A stretch of DNA of 64,000 nt from Cobetia marina. GTDB lineage: Bacteria; Pseudomonadota; Gammaproteobacteria; Pseudomonadales; Halomonadaceae. The position numbers were made by a program, and so were the translations under genes. The stretch covers positions 2,728,001-2,792,000 of the forward strand of contig NZ_CP017114.1 of NCBI RefSeq assembly GCF_001720485.1, in the 5' to 3' direction. Positions 17,582-26,138 of this stretch are shown here, piece after piece. Numbering within the stretch: the stretch's first letter is position 1; each line of letters begins with the position of its first letter. The notes beneath the pieces were generated by a model. It worked only from the letters and a program-made list of their open reading frames with translations, did not search any database and had not been told where the DNA came from.

Positions 17582-18772
17582 TCAGTCGTGATTCTGCCAG
17601 TGGTCCCGCCCCCACTGCCGGCGCTCGGCCGGCGTCAAGAATGACCAGACCACACAGCGACTGATCTTCTGTCCCTGGGACATCTCGATCACCCGCACCT
17701 CGCTGGCACCGCTTGCCGCCAGTGCCTGCTTGATCCCCGGCAGACTGCTGGCATGCGCCACCAGCGAGCTGAACCACAGACAGCGCGACGCCACGTCACG
17801 ACTCTCGCTGACCATGCGCGTCACGAAGGCTTCCTCTCCTCCCGGACACCAGAGTTCGGCCGCCTGACCTGCGAAATTCAGCGCGGGTGCCGACTGGGCG
17901 CTGTGTCGGCGAGACCTGTCGACCCTGGACCTGTCGTCACCAGCCCGCTCCTGGCGAGTCCTGCCCTTGCGCGAGGCATTGCCGCGCTGCTGGCGCGACT
18001 TGTCCAGCCCCCGCCATTTGCGCTGCGCTTCACGCGCCATGTCAGCTTCGCTGGCATGGAATGGTGGATTGCACAGCACCAGATCGAAGCGTTCCGCCTG
18101 CCCCCAGAGCCCGGCGAAGAGCGCACGCCGATCCCGTTGCAGACGCAGCTCGATCTGACCACGCAGCACCACATTGGCCATCACGTTGCGGTGGGCCGAT
18201 TCCAGCGCCGTGGCGCTGATGTCACTGCCGACCATCTGCCAGCCGAAGCTGCGATTGGCCAGCAACGGATAGATGACATTCGCACCGACACCGACATCCA
18301 GCGCCCTGACTCGCTCCCCCGGGGGCAACTGCCCCCGCCCGTTGGCCTCGACCAGCAGGTCCGCCAGATAGTGCAGATAGTCGGCCCGGCCGGGAATCGG
18401 CGGACATAGATAGCCCGCGGGAATGTCCCAGTCGCTCACCCCGTAGTGATGACGGAGCAAGGCGCGATTGAGGGCCTTGACGGCCATCGGGTCCGAGAAA
18501 TCGATCGAGGCGTTGCCGCCCGGTGTCGTGATGAGAAAGGCCGCCAGTTCCGGGCTGACCCGAGTCAGCGCCGACATGTCATAACGCCCCCGATGGGGAT
18601 TGCGCGGGTGCAGCTCTCCCTTGCGGGCCGGCATCACCTTGACGGGCGCCGCGTTGGAGGTGGCGGGCTTCCCTCGGGAGGCCGGCTGCCGCCTGGCGGG
18701 CGAATCGTGTCGGGAAGAGGCATCGGACTTGGACGGGGAAGCACCGCGTGGGCGGCGCGAAGAGGACGACAT
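17582..18772 (-). CDS. rlmF: 23S rRNA (adenine(1618)-N6)-methyltransferase RlmF
   Basis: About 396 residues. After a basic, disordered N-terminus, LHPRNPHRGRYDM, DWDIPAGYLCPPIPGRADYLHYLADL and ALDVGVGANVIYPLL (SAM-binding motif I) are diagnostic of RlmF, which methylates A1618 in 23S rRNA. The catalytic NPPFH motif is intact. Between NPPFH and LNFAGQAAELWCPGGEE sits a very basic insert of about 35 residues (KSRQQRGNASRKGRTRQER...). No ribosome site is obvious; the ATG at 18772 is preferred, with 18805 as alternative. Confidence 0.87.
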   Translation of the reverse strand: MSSSSRRPRGASPSKSDASSRHDSPARRQPASRGKPATSNAAPVKVMPARKGELHPRNPHRGRYDMSALTRVSPELAAFLITTPGGNASIDFSDPMAVKALNRALLRHHYGVSDWDIPAGYLCPPIPGRADYLHYLADLLVEANGRGQLPPGERVRALDVGVGANVIYPLLANRSFGWQMVGSDISATALESAHRNVMANVVLRGQIELRLQRDRRALFAGLWGQAERFDLVLCNPPFHASEADMAREAQRKWRGLDKSRQQRGNASRKGRTRQERAGDDRSRVDRSRRHSAQSAPALNFAGQAAELWCPGGEEAFVTRMVSESRDVASRCLWFSSLVAHASSLPGIKQALAASGASEVRVIEMSQGQKISRCVVWSFLTPAERRQWGRDHWQNHD

Positions 18773-18987
18773 GACGACATACCAGGCAATGACGGGGCCC
18801 GCCATCTTACCAGAGGGCGCAGTGACAGGCGGCTACCCTCGGGCAACTTTGCCCACCGCAGACGTCCTGTGCTTGGAAAACGCCCATGGGAGGACGTTCA
18901 CGGTGAGAATTCACCACCATCCGGCGGGAGCCGCGAGAGCTGCGAGAGCCACAAGTGCGATAAGCGAGGGCCCGCCAGACGAGACGC

Positions 18988-19072
18988 GGCTCAGCCAGGG
19001 GCTTTGCTCAACCAAGGTCACTGCTCAATCAAGGTCACGGCTCAACCAGAGTCACCGCTCAACCAAGGTCAC
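18988..19072. repeat. Five tandem 17-bp repeats at the 3' end of fhuF
   Basis: Units of the type TGCTCAACCAAGGTCAC start at 18988 (degenerate), 19005, 19022, 19039 and 19056. The last unit contains the fhuF stop codon and last codons, so the array reads outward from the gene end. Confidence 0.85.
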
Positions 19073-19943
19073 TGCCGGTCAGTGCCCCACGCGCGTTGGC
19101 ACGCTGGTCGACTCGGCGCGCCTGGGCACGGCGTGCCGTGGGACGCTCGATGGCCAGCGGGCAATTGCTGCAATAGCCAAGGCATTCGATACGGTAACGC
19201 ACGCAGCATACCTTGCGGGGCACATGCCGTTCGCCATGGCGGTCCATCACCTCGCTGACCGGCTGATACAGCGGATTGCGCCGCCCGTCCGCCAGCACCC
19301 TGGTCGCCATCAGCTGGCGTGCCGGCGCGGCCTGCGCGACCCACCCCTGCTCCTCCAGCATGCCGACGATGTACACGAAGTAATGTGCCGCGTTGCTCCA
19401 GAAGACCTTGGGACCCAGCGGGGTATGCGGCACGAGGCGCTCAATGACGGCCTCGAGATGTGCCAGATAGCCCTGGAAGCGCACCTGCAGCCGCGCCTCC
19501 TCCTCTGCCGCCGCGATATCCGCCGTGAGGCTGACGCCCTGACCTGCCGCGTCATCGAGTATCAGCTGGGTGACCACACCATGCTCGCCAAGGCGCAGCG
19601 AGAGATGGCGCAGCTCCAGCGGCAGTTGATGATCGAGCAGCAGATTGGCCGCCAGCGGCAGCGATACCATCGAGGACAACAGGTACTTGGACCACTGGGA
19701 AAGCAGTGCCCGCTCATCCGGTGCCTCCGCGCCCGACTGCCCCTCGTACTGCATGCCATGTGCGGCGATGCAGGCCGAAAGCCAGCCGGGGCTGAGCACA
19801 TCACGTGCCGGCACGACACGGTCCAGCGATGACTCGCCACCTGCCTGCGCCTGAGCGCTGGTAGTGATCAGGTCCCGATAAGCAACCATCGGACCGGCAA
19901 AGAGCGGGGAAAGCGCGTCGATCATCGGTAGGCTCGCAGACAT
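19059..19943 (-). CDS. fhuF: FhuF-type siderophore-iron reductase
   Basis: 294 residues, soluble. The C-terminal Cys-Cys pair (246/247), ten residues, then Cys258-x2-Cys261 is the unusual [2Fe-2S] site of FhuF, which reduces ferric iron in hydroxamate siderophores in the cytoplasm; an extra Cys254 lies between. LLSQWSKYLLSSMVSLPLAAN and WSNAAHYFVYIV also fit the family. A Fur-like operator lies 31 bases upstream of the start (19974-19992), so iron repression is expected. No clear ribosome site before the ATG at 19943. Its last codons fall in a tandem repeat array. Confidence 0.82.
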   Translation of the reverse strand: MSASLPMIDALSPLFAGPMVAYRDLITTSAQAQAGGESSLDRVVPARDVLSPGWLSACIAAHGMQYEGQSGAEAPDERALLSQWSKYLLSSMVSLPLAANLLLDHQLPLELRHLSLRLGEHGVVTQLILDDAAGQGVSLTADIAAAEEEARLQVRFQGYLAHLEAVIERLVPHTPLGPKVFWSNAAHYFVYIVGMLEEQGWVAQAAPARQLMATRVLADGRRNPLYQPVSEVMDRHGERHVPRKVCCVRYRIECLGYCSNCPLAIERPTARRAQARRVDQRANARGALTGSDLG

Positions 19944-19973
19944 GAGGAGACGGACGGTGCCTCACATACTAAC

Positions 19974-19992
19974 GAAAACTATTAGCATTTGC
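19974..19992. promoter_or_regulatory. Putative Fur box upstream of fhuF
   Basis: On the minus strand the 19-mer GCAAATGCTAATAGTTTTC matches 13 of 19 positions of the Fur consensus GATAATGATAATCATTATC. Its place just upstream of a siderophore reductase gene supports the call. Confidence 0.6.
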
Positions 19993-20054
19993 ATATCAAA
20001 AAAGCGTGATGGACCACAGACGTATCTTCCCTCTCTCGCCAAGCCTGCCGCCCG

Positions 20055-20438
20055 TCAGAGCCTGCCATCCCGGCATAGCCGACGCCTGACCCAGGCATCA
20101 TAGAGACGGGTCAAGGTCGGCTCGATCAGCGGACGAGTGATCAACCACCCCAGCCAGGCAAGGCCGGGGAGACGGGCCAGCAGCAGACGGTACGCCGGCA
20201 TGCCATCGCAGATCCGCTCATCGGCCGTCTCGACATGCAATGACAGCAGCGCGCGCTGCAGGGGAATGCCCCGCGCGGCGAGACGCTCGGCATACTCCGT
20301 CGCATCCCACCACTCGACGCCAGCATCGTGGCGCGACAGTCGCTCATAGCGTGCACGCTCACGCCGACATACGGGACAGCGTGCATCGTAGTAGACCTTG
20401 AGGGCCGCCCGAGACGGCGGCCGGGCGGAATCCGACAT
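20055..20438 (-). CDS. DCC-family thiol-disulfide oxidoreductase-like protein (DUF393)
   Basis: 127 residues. YYDARCPVCRRE holds the DxxCPxC signature (Cys21, Cys24) of the DCC/YuxK family, thioredoxin-like proteins with a redox dithiol and poorly known partners. The remainder (ISLHVETADERICDGMPAYRLLLARLPGLAWLGWLI region) follows the family. It lies between fhuF and the retropepsin-like gene on the same strand, each with sizeable gaps, so probably an independent unit. Confidence 0.8.
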   Translation of the reverse strand: MSDSARPPSRAALKVYYDARCPVCRRERARYERLSRHDAGVEWWDATEYAERLAARGIPLQRALLSLHVETADERICDGMPAYRLLLARLPGLAWLGWLITRPLIEPTLTRLYDAWVRRRLCRDGRL

Positions 20439-20487
20439 GCTCTGACTCTCCGGGGGATGAATGTCAGCGTCTGGCCATCAGGGCTGC

Positions 20488-20539
20488 TGATCAGAGCTGG
20501 CGATCAGGGCTGGTGATCGGGGCCGGTGATCGGGGCTGG
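20488..20539. repeat. Four tandem 13-bp repeats
   Basis: Units TGATCAGAGCTGG, CGATCAGGGCTGG, TGATCGGGGCCGG and TGATCGGGGCTGG are contiguous, with a weaker one upstream near 20475. They fill most of the gap between the DCC gene and the retropepsin-like gene. Confidence 0.82.
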
Positions 20540-20553
20540 CGCAGGGCCACGGC

Positions 20554-21183
20554 TCAGGAAGCCGCGCCGATCCGCTCGGAATACTGCTTGTCTTCATAGC
20601 GATGCAGCGGCGCATCCTCGCCACAGTCCGGCGTGGTCTGGAAGGTCTTGCGCACGTCGAGCACGCCCAGGCTCTGGATGGTGCGACGCCCCAGCAGTAC
20701 CGGGTAATTCATGCCATCACGATCCCGCAGACTGAACTGCTCCTCGTAACGTTCGCCCCCCATGCACAGGGTCATCAGGACCACCGGGCGCGTATCACGT
20801 CCGCCGGCACCGGAGACGGTCAGGTCACGATAGAGCGGGCGCTCGAAGGAATTCTCGACCATGTCGCCGCTGGCCTCATCCTCGACCTCCACGTCAAAGC
20901 GCACCCATTCCTCGTCGTCACGCGTGAACGTCTCGATGTTCTCGGCGTGCATCGAGGATGTCAGCGCGCCGCTGTCCAGCTTGGCCTTGACCAGCACGCC
21001 CCAGGGCTCGATGGTCGCCTTCTCCACCCAGCCGAAGACCTTGTCCTCCTCGGCCTGAGCCGCCGTTGGCAATGCCAGCGAGGCGATCAGCCCGAGCCCG
21101 GCAGCCCCGGCAAATTGACGGGTGACGCGCGAAAGAGAGCGTGAAAGAGAACGTGAAAGAAAGGTAGCAGCGTGTCTCGACAT
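20554..21183 (-). CDS. Exported retropepsin-like protein (RimB/DUF785 family)
   Basis: 209 residues. A signal peptide (hydrophobic stretch AAGLGLIASLALPTAAQA) is followed by the domain often called ATP-dependent zinc protease in old annotation. KLDSGALTSSMHA contains the Asp-Ser-Gly of a retropepsin-type aspartic site, and PVLLGRRTIQSLGVLDV is the second conserved element. Cytoplasmic relatives act with RimK on glutamate tails; this copy is exported, so the substrate must differ. ATG at 21183 has CAGGAG 6 bases upstream. The n-region repeats SRSL (12-base DNA repeats at about 21129-21163). Confidence 0.75.
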   Translation of the reverse strand: MSRHAATFLSRSLSRSLSRVTRQFAGAAGLGLIASLALPTAAQAEEDKVFGWVEKATIEPWGVLVKAKLDSGALTSSMHAENIETFTRDDEEWVRFDVEVEDEASGDMVENSFERPLYRDLTVSGAGGRDTRPVVLMTLCMGGERYEEQFSLRDRDGMNYPVLLGRRTIQSLGVLDVRKTFQTTPDCGEDAPLHRYEDKQYSERIGAAS

Positions 21184-21495
21184 CGTGACTCCTGATAAAG
21201 GTGGCGACATTGCCAGCGCAACGTCCAACATCTTTCACCATGGAGGTTTGCACCAAGGTTAACAAGCCATGAGAGCACCACATGACATGTCATCGCGCCG
21301 CTACGTTGCGTTTGTGCTCCCTTGATCTCGCGCGCCTTGTCCATCAGGTATCACTGAGTGCCCGGGCATTGCCTCGCTGAGATCGCCTCGCTGAGATCGC
21401 CTTGCTGAGATCAGCGCCATGTCATCACTGCAGGAACACCGGCGCCGGGCCATCCGTGCCATCCCATCAGAATGCCCGATACGACAGGAGGTCCC
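21184..21495. other. Intergenic region with 14-bp repeats
   Basis: It lies between the divergent retropepsin-like and DUF4396 genes. Three tandem 14-base units (GCCTCGCTGAGATC, GCCTCGCTGAGATC, GCCTTGCTGAGATC) occupy 21371-21412. No other element recognised. Confidence 0.5.
21371..21412. repeat. Three tandem 14-bp repeats
   Basis: GCCTCGCTGAGATC twice, then GCCTTGCTGAGATC, about 85 bases upstream of the DUF4396 gene start. Confidence 0.85.
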
Positions 21496-22182
21496 ATGCA
21501 ATCCGCGCTACGTGATCTACTTTCCGACTGGAGCCTGTTTCTCGGCTGGTTACTGCTCATGCTGCCGTCACTGGTCTGGGTCCTGCGTGACCTGACGACC
21601 AGCAATGCCCATCTGGCGCCGATGATGAAGTGGGTCTGGGGGCTGACCACGCTGTACTCCGGAATAGTGGGCCTTCTCGTCTATCGCTTTGCCGGGCGCC
21701 GCCAGATCGCGGACAACCGTGATGCACGCAAGGGACTGAGAAGCGTCGCGCACTGCTATTCGGGCTGTGGACTCGGGGAGTTCGTGGGGGTTGTGCTGGC
21801 GGTGGGTCTGCTGGCACTGGGCAACTTCGCGACGGCGATCATCACCTTCCTCTTCGCCTACCTGTTCGGCTTCCTGCTGACCGTCGGCCCGATGCTTCAG
21901 GCCGGCAGCGATGACAAGCGCAAGGTCATCCAGGATGCGTTCAGAAGCGAGACCGCCTCGATCTTTGTCATGGAGCTGGTGGCCATCTCGGTCGACCTGT
22001 GGCTGGGAGGCAGATCAGGCATGCATGACGCCCTGTTCTGGAATTCGATGGTCATCTCGCTGAGCCTTGGCCTGCTCGCCGCCTGGCCCGTCAATGTCTG
22101 GCTGGTGAAGCGTGGCATCAAGGGAGGCATGGCCGACCCACGCGAGACGGACCCGCATGCCCAGCATCACGCTCACTGCTGA
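21496..22182 (+). CDS. DUF4396 domain-containing membrane protein
   Basis: 228 residues with about six hydrophobic helices. HCYSGCGLGEFVGVVLAVGLLALGN, centred on a small histidine-cysteine motif, and the late FWNSMVISLSLGLLAAWPVN with a His-rich tail (DPHAQHHAHC) match DUF4396 proteins, whose role is unknown; the Cys/His pattern hints at metal handling. AGGAGG stands directly upstream of the ATG at 21496. It is single and is followed by terminator-like DNA. Confidence 0.75.
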   Translation: MQSALRDLLSDWSLFLGWLLLMLPSLVWVLRDLTTSNAHLAPMMKWVWGLTTLYSGIVGLLVYRFAGRRQIADNRDARKGLRSVAHCYSGCGLGEFVGVVLAVGLLALGNFATAIITFLFAYLFGFLLTVGPMLQAGSDDKRKVIQDAFRSETASIFVMELVAISVDLWLGGRSGMHDALFWNSMVISLSLGLLAAWPVNVWLVKRGIKGGMADPRETDPHAQHHAHC

Positions 22183-22264
22183 GCCAGTCGCCGTGATGGT
22201 GGCTTGGTCTGCACTGCCCTCACGCTTTCCTCGTGCTGCTCTTGCGACGATCTCGCCTCGCTTT

Positions 22265-22298
22265 CTTGAACGTACCGCTTCCTTGAACGTACCGCCTT
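22265..22298. repeat. Two tandem 17-bp repeats
   Basis: CTTGAACGTACCGCTTC is followed by CTTGAACGTACCGCCTTC, between the DUF4396 gene and the yebC terminator. Confidence 0.7.
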
Positions 22299-22316
22299 CT
22301 TGAAAGAGCAGACAGG

Positions 22317-22349
22317 AAAAGGCCCCGCCGGGGAAACCGGCGGGGCCTT
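22317..22349. terminator. Bidirectional terminator between DUF4396 gene and yebC
   Basis: Stem AGGCCCCGCCGG / CCGGCGGGGCCT with a 5-base loop and an A-run on the left, giving a T-tract for minus-strand yebC transcripts. Confidence 0.85.
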
Positions 22350-22405
22350 GCGGGCTATCGTCTCAATGGCTCATGCCACGGGACCTGCCTTGATGCACAG
22401 CTCGG

Positions 22406-23134
22406 TCAGACGAACTCGCCATTGTGATGGACCTGCTGCACGTCTTCGCAGTCATCGAGCATCTCGAGCATCTTGTTGAGCAGCTCGGCGTCGTCACCGC
22501 TGACCTCGGTGTGGATCTGCGGGATGAAGCTGATCTCGTCGACTTCGAAATCAAGGTCTTCCCCGAAGAGGTCGGTCAGTGCGCCCTTGGCCTTGAAGTG
22601 CTCGGTGGTCGGCGTCAACACGGTGATGATGCCGTCATCCAGCTCGATGTCGCTGACATCGACGTCAGCTTCCATCAGTGCCTCGAGCACCTTCTCCTCG
22701 TCGTCTTCTGCCCCCTTGAAGGACAGGATGGCGCGGTGATCGAACATGTGCGAGACCGAACCCTGGGCGCCCAGCTTGCCCTTGCCCTTGTTGAAGCAGG
22801 TACGCACTTCACCGAAGGTACGGTTGTTGTTGTCGGTCAGGCAATCGACGATGACCATGACATTGCCCGGACCGAAACCTTCATAGCGGGCCAGCGCGAA
22901 ATCTTCACCGCCGGCGCCCTTGGCCTTGTCGATGGCCTTGTCGATGACGTGAGTCGGCACCTGATCCTTCTTGGCCTTCTCGATCAGACGACGCAGGCTC
23001 AGGTTACCGTTGGGGTCGACACCACCGCTCTTGGCCGAGACGTAGATCTCGCGTCCGTAGCGTGAATATACGCGCGCCTTGTTGAGTGAAGTACGCGCCA
23101 TTGACTCTTTACGGTTCTGGAATGCTCTTCCCAT
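22406..23134 (-). CDS. YebC/PmpR family DNA-binding regulator / translation factor
   Basis: 242 residues, full length. [11 protein letters not shown], the basic N-terminal [15 protein letters not shown], and [23 protein letters not shown] are hallmarks. The family has three domains and has been linked to transcriptional repression and, for some members, to relief of stalled translation. It lies downstream of the tus genes on the same strand, 210 bases after tusE, with a terminator after it. No strong ribosome site precedes the ATG at 23134. Confidence 0.9.
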   Translation of the reverse strand: MGRAFQNRKESMARTSLNKARVYSRYGREIYVSAKSGGVDPNGNLSLRRLIEKAKKDQVPTHVIDKAIDKAKGAGGEDFALARYEGFGPGNVMVIVDCLTDNNNRTFGEVRTCFNKGKGKLGAQGSVSHMFDHRAILSFKGAEDDEEKVLEALMEADVDVSDIELDDGIITVLTPTTEHFKAKGALTDLFGEDLDFEVDEISFIPQIHTEVSGDDAELLNKMLEMLDDCEDVQQVHHNGEFV

Positions 23135-23344
23135 GCAAGTCGACTCTTGTCCGCCTGAATTCAAATGCCCTTGCGATCGTGTCGCGGGACCTGATGCACC
23201 GCCGCCAGCTGGCCGCGATGCATTGCTGCAGGGAATAGTAACGCAGACCGCGCTCTGCGTCGCCATCGCGCCGCCCTGCTCGGCGCGGACTTGAGGGTTG
23301 TGTGCATGTGCCCGGCGCGATTGTCGGCGCGGCAAGGCACTGCC

Positions 23345-23698
23345 TCACAGGCAGTTGGTCGGCTTGGGCAGTCCTGCCAGGCGCGCGCCCACCTTGGGGG
23401 GACTGTCAGGAAACAGGCGCATCAGATGCAGCGAGCGCCCCTTTTCCGGCCCGAAGCGCTGGGTCATCGCCTTGGTCAGCGGCCGCATGGCCGGGGAAAG
23501 CGAGAAACGCTGATAGAAATCCCGCAATACCTCGATGACCTCCCAGTGTTCAGGGGTCAACTCACGGCCTTCTTCCGCCGCCAGCCGCTCGGCCAGCGCA
23601 GGGCTCCAGTCCTCGAGATCCACCAGATACCCCTCGGCATCCAGACCGATCTCACGTCCGTCGAGAGAAAGCGTACGTACCGTTTCACTGCTGGCCAT
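23345..23698 (-). CDS. tusE: Sulfur relay protein TusE (DsrC family)
   Basis: 117 residues. EGYLVDLEDWSPALAERLA, LTPEHWEVIEVLRDFY and the C-terminal KPTNCL with the penultimate Cys116 that carries the persulfide are family marks. TusE takes sulfur from TusBCD and passes it to MnmA for 2-thiolation of U34 in tRNA for Glu, Gln and Lys. The single conserved C-terminal cysteine fits TusE rather than dissimilatory DsrC. It follows tusB on the same strand after 83 bases. Confidence 0.9.
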   Translation of the reverse strand: MASSETVRTLSLDGREIGLDAEGYLVDLEDWSPALAERLAAEEGRELTPEHWEVIEVLRDFYQRFSLSPAMRPLTKAMTQRFGPEKGRSLHLMRLFPDSPPKVGARLAGLPKPTNCL

Positions 23699-23781
23699 TG
23701 CTCATCCTGATGTTTCGTTCCACTCAAGAAATGACATGCGACATGCCTGTCCGGCTGGTGTGACACCTCGCGCCGCGCCGC

Positions 23782-24072
23782 TCAGAACCAGGAGATCGTC
23801 TTGTCCGCGGCCTCGGTCAGCGCGACGAAGCCATCCACGTCCACCACGATCACGCTCGCGCTACAACGGCCCGACAGGCCACGTGACTCGAGATCCTCAC
23901 GCAAGGCGAACAGACGCCCCTCCAGGCCGACGAAATAGTGCTCCGCGCCAGCCAATGCGCCGTTGACACCATCCTCGATCAGCAGCAGCTGGTCCTCGGG
24001 TCCCATGGCATTGAGCGCATCATCCAGAATGCGACTGGAAAATGGCGAGCGATTGAGAAGATGAAGATTCAT
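23782..24072 (-). CDS. tusB: Sulfurtransferase complex subunit TusB (DsrH family)
   Basis: 96 residues, usual length. MNLHLLNRSPFSSRILDDAL and DQLLLIEDGVNGAL are typical. TusB is the small subunit of the heterohexameric TusBCD complex that moves persulfide sulfur toward TusE. Third gene in the order tusD-tusC-tusB-tusE on the minus strand. Confidence 0.87.
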   Translation of the reverse strand: MNLHLLNRSPFSSRILDDALNAMGPEDQLLLIEDGVNGALAGAEHYFVGLEGRLFALREDLESRGLSGRCSASVIVVDVDGFVALTEAADKTISWF

Positions 24073-24232
24073 GCAATTATCCAGTCAAGGGAGGCAGGAG
24101 TGCGCGGGACAGAGACGCGCCCGCGAAAGACGTGAGCCGCACGCCCGCCAGTGCGATCTTGCGCCCGAAGCGAGAGCGCGAGGGTGATGATGGCGGAGCA
24201 TACCAGCCGCACGCCCGGGCGTCAGGCAGGCC

Positions 24233-24661
24233 TCAGAAGCTCAAGACCCGCGAGAAGGCGCCGGTCAGCACCACGATATCGTCGTGCTCCATCAGGGTCA
24301 CCGGCAACAAGGCGATATCCTCGACGCTCAGGCCCCGTGCGCGCAGGGCGGCGGCATCCACATAACAGCGCTGGACATCGTACATGTCCAGCGCTGCCAG
24401 GAGATTGTCACTGCCCTTCTGCCCCAGCGCGCCCGGTTGCTGGCCTTCCAGCAGGGCCAATACGCCATCCCCACTGAACAGCAACCCGACCTCGCGCCCG
24501 AAGGCCGCCGCGACCATCGCCGCCTCCAGCCCCTCGCGCAGCCAGCTGCTGCCATGCGGCGCGTGACGCAACAGGATCAACAGATCGCCCGGCGCGAGGT
24601 CATCGCTCACCTGCCCATGGTCGGCAGCGTGCGTCGCTGTCTGTGACATCGCATCACTCAT
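24233..24661 (-). CDS. tusC: Sulfurtransferase complex subunit TusC (DsrF family)
   Basis: 142 residues, slightly long because of about 20 polar residues before the domain starts (GDLLILLRHAPHGSSWLREGLEAAM). LYDVQ-like DMYDVQRCYVDAAALRARG and the closing DDIVVLTGAFSRVLSF match DsrF/TusC. It follows tusD by ten bases. A 160-base gap separates it from tusB, longer than usual, with a 13-base direct repeat inside (24135 and 24205). Confidence 0.87.
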   Translation of the reverse strand: MSDAMSQTATHAADHGQVSDDLAPGDLLILLRHAPHGSSWLREGLEAAMVAAAFGREVGLLFSGDGVLALLEGQQPGALGQKGSDNLLAALDMYDVQRCYVDAAALRARGLSVEDIALLPVTLMEHDDIVVLTGAFSRVLSF

Positions 24662-24671
24662 GGTGCTCTCC

Positions 24672-25061
24672 TCAGGCGAAGGTGATCAGGTGGTCATTCT
24701 CGAGCGTGGCTTCCACCAGCTGCCCGAGTCCGGTCAACTCGAAGGGCGCCTCGAGGGTCGCCCCCTGCTTGCCGTGTCGCGCGGCTTCACGCTCATCGAG
24801 CATGCCACGCCTGAGCCCGGCTGCCACGCACACCTGCAGACGGGTCTCGCCCTGCTCCGCCAGCGCGATCCAGCGGTCCCGCAGATGTGGCTCATCCTGA
24901 GGAGGTGCCATCATCGTCGCCGCGTTGTAGACGCCGTCGTGATAGAAGAACACCGTGCTCAGACGATGCCCGCGGGCCAGCAACGCCTCGGCGAAGCGCA
25001 GGGCCGAATGACTGGCCTGCTGACTGTAGGGACCGCCGTAGACGGCCAGAGCGTAACGCAT
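24672..25061 (-). CDS. tusD: Sulfurtransferase complex subunit TusD (DsrE family)
   Basis: 129 residues. MRYALAVYGGPYSQQASHSAL begins the DsrE-like fold and Cys78 in RLQVCVAAGLRRG is the persulfide-bearing cysteine, at the same position as in E. coli TusD. GAGG lies 5 bases before the ATG at 25061. It heads the tusDCB-tusE-yebC group, which probably forms one transcript. Confidence 0.9.
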   Translation of the reverse strand: MRYALAVYGGPYSQQASHSALRFAEALLARGHRLSTVFFYHDGVYNAATMMAPPQDEPHLRDRWIALAEQGETRLQVCVAAGLRRGMLDEREAARHGKQGATLEAPFELTGLGQLVEATLENDHLITFA

Positions 25062-25200
25062 GTGAACCTCGAGTCGGCTGCGCATTGAGGGCGACATTCT
25101 AGCGCGAGTGGTGGCATCTGTCAGAGCCCCGCATCGCCACCACCGCCGCCGCGACGTACCGCCGATCCCTGCCGCCGCGCCGTGCCCATGCCCCACAACG

Positions 25201-25228
25201 CAACGACCCCGCCGAGGCGGGGTCGTTG
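25201..25228 (-). terminator. Terminator after the Bax-inhibitor-1 gene
   Basis: CAACGACCCCGCC pairs with GGCGGGGTCGTTG around a 2-3-base loop. It lies 31 bases beyond the stop of the minus-strand gene; the T-tract is weak. Confidence 0.6.
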
Positions 25229-25258
25229 ATGCAAGGCTTGCGGGGTAGCGTCTGACGA

Positions 25259-25927
25259 TCAATCGTCGGATGCAAAGCCCAGCAGCGCCAGCAGGCTGAC
25301 GAACATGTTGTAGATGGAGACGTACAGGCTGACCGTCGCCAGCAGATAGTTGGTCTGCCCGCCATGGATGATCTGGCTGGTCTCGAACAGGATCGCCGCG
25401 GAGGCGAACAGCACGAAGCCGGCCGATACTGCCAGCGCCAGACCACTGATGTTGAAGATCATCGCCGCCAGCATCGCCAGAATCAGCACGATGGCACCCG
25501 CGAACAGGAAGTTGCCAAGGAACGAGAAGTCCTTGCGCGTCACCAGTGCGACCGCGGACAGACCGGCGAAGGTGATGCCTGTCATGCCGAGTGCCGTCAT
25601 CACCAGCTGAGCGCCGTTGGGCATGCTCAGGTAGGCATTGAGCACCGGGCCGAGCGTGAAGCCCATGAAGCCGGTGAAGGCGAAGGTGGCGAAGATGCCA
25701 GCGGTGGAATTCGCGGTCTTGTGGACCAGGAACATCAGACCGTAGGCACCGATCAGCAGCACGAAGATGTTCATGCGGCCCACGCCCATGCTCATCGCCA
25801 CGCCAGCGGTGAGCGCAGAGAACAGCAGCGTCATCGCCAGCATCATGTAAGTGTTGCGCAGTACCCGGTGGGTACTGAGTGAGCGGCTCGCGGTATCCTG
25901 CGAGACCTGCCAGGAGCTGTTAGCCAT
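25259..25927 (-). CDS. Bax inhibitor-1/YccA family membrane protein
   Basis: 222 residues with seven hydrophobic helices. HRVLRNTYMMLAMTLLFSALTAGVA at the N-terminus and the late FETSQIIHGGQTNYLLATVSLYVSIYN, which includes conserved aspartate-poor helix 6-7 features, match YccA, the FtsH-interacting member of the family. Family proteins are Ca2+ leak channels or FtsH modulators. GAGGAT precedes the ATG at 25927. Single gene with its own terminator. Confidence 0.87.
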   Translation of the reverse strand: MANSSWQVSQDTASRSLSTHRVLRNTYMMLAMTLLFSALTAGVAMSMGVGRMNIFVLLIGAYGLMFLVHKTANSTAGIFATFAFTGFMGFTLGPVLNAYLSMPNGAQLVMTALGMTGITFAGLSAVALVTRKDFSFLGNFLFAGAIVLILAMLAAMIFNISGLALAVSAGFVLFASAAILFETSQIIHGGQTNYLLATVSLYVSIYNMFVSLLALLGFASDD

Positions 25928-26138
25928 GGTGTCTATCCTCAGGTTGCTACGATGGATGCATCGAATTGACCCCAGCATGCCCGTCGGGGTTTCCCTAATC
26001 AAGAGACAGGACGATGAAAAGCCCGTTTCATGCAACTATCCAGCGCGCAAAAGGCAACCTCATCCCCACTCTCCCCGCACAGTGTAGCACTCGCTACCTT
26101 TCAAGCATCTGAACGGAAAGGAAATTTACCCCAAGTCC

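Noticed and set aside
18988..19072. CRISPR-like repeat array
   Set aside because: Units are directly adjacent with no spacers, short and diverged, and no cas genes are present.
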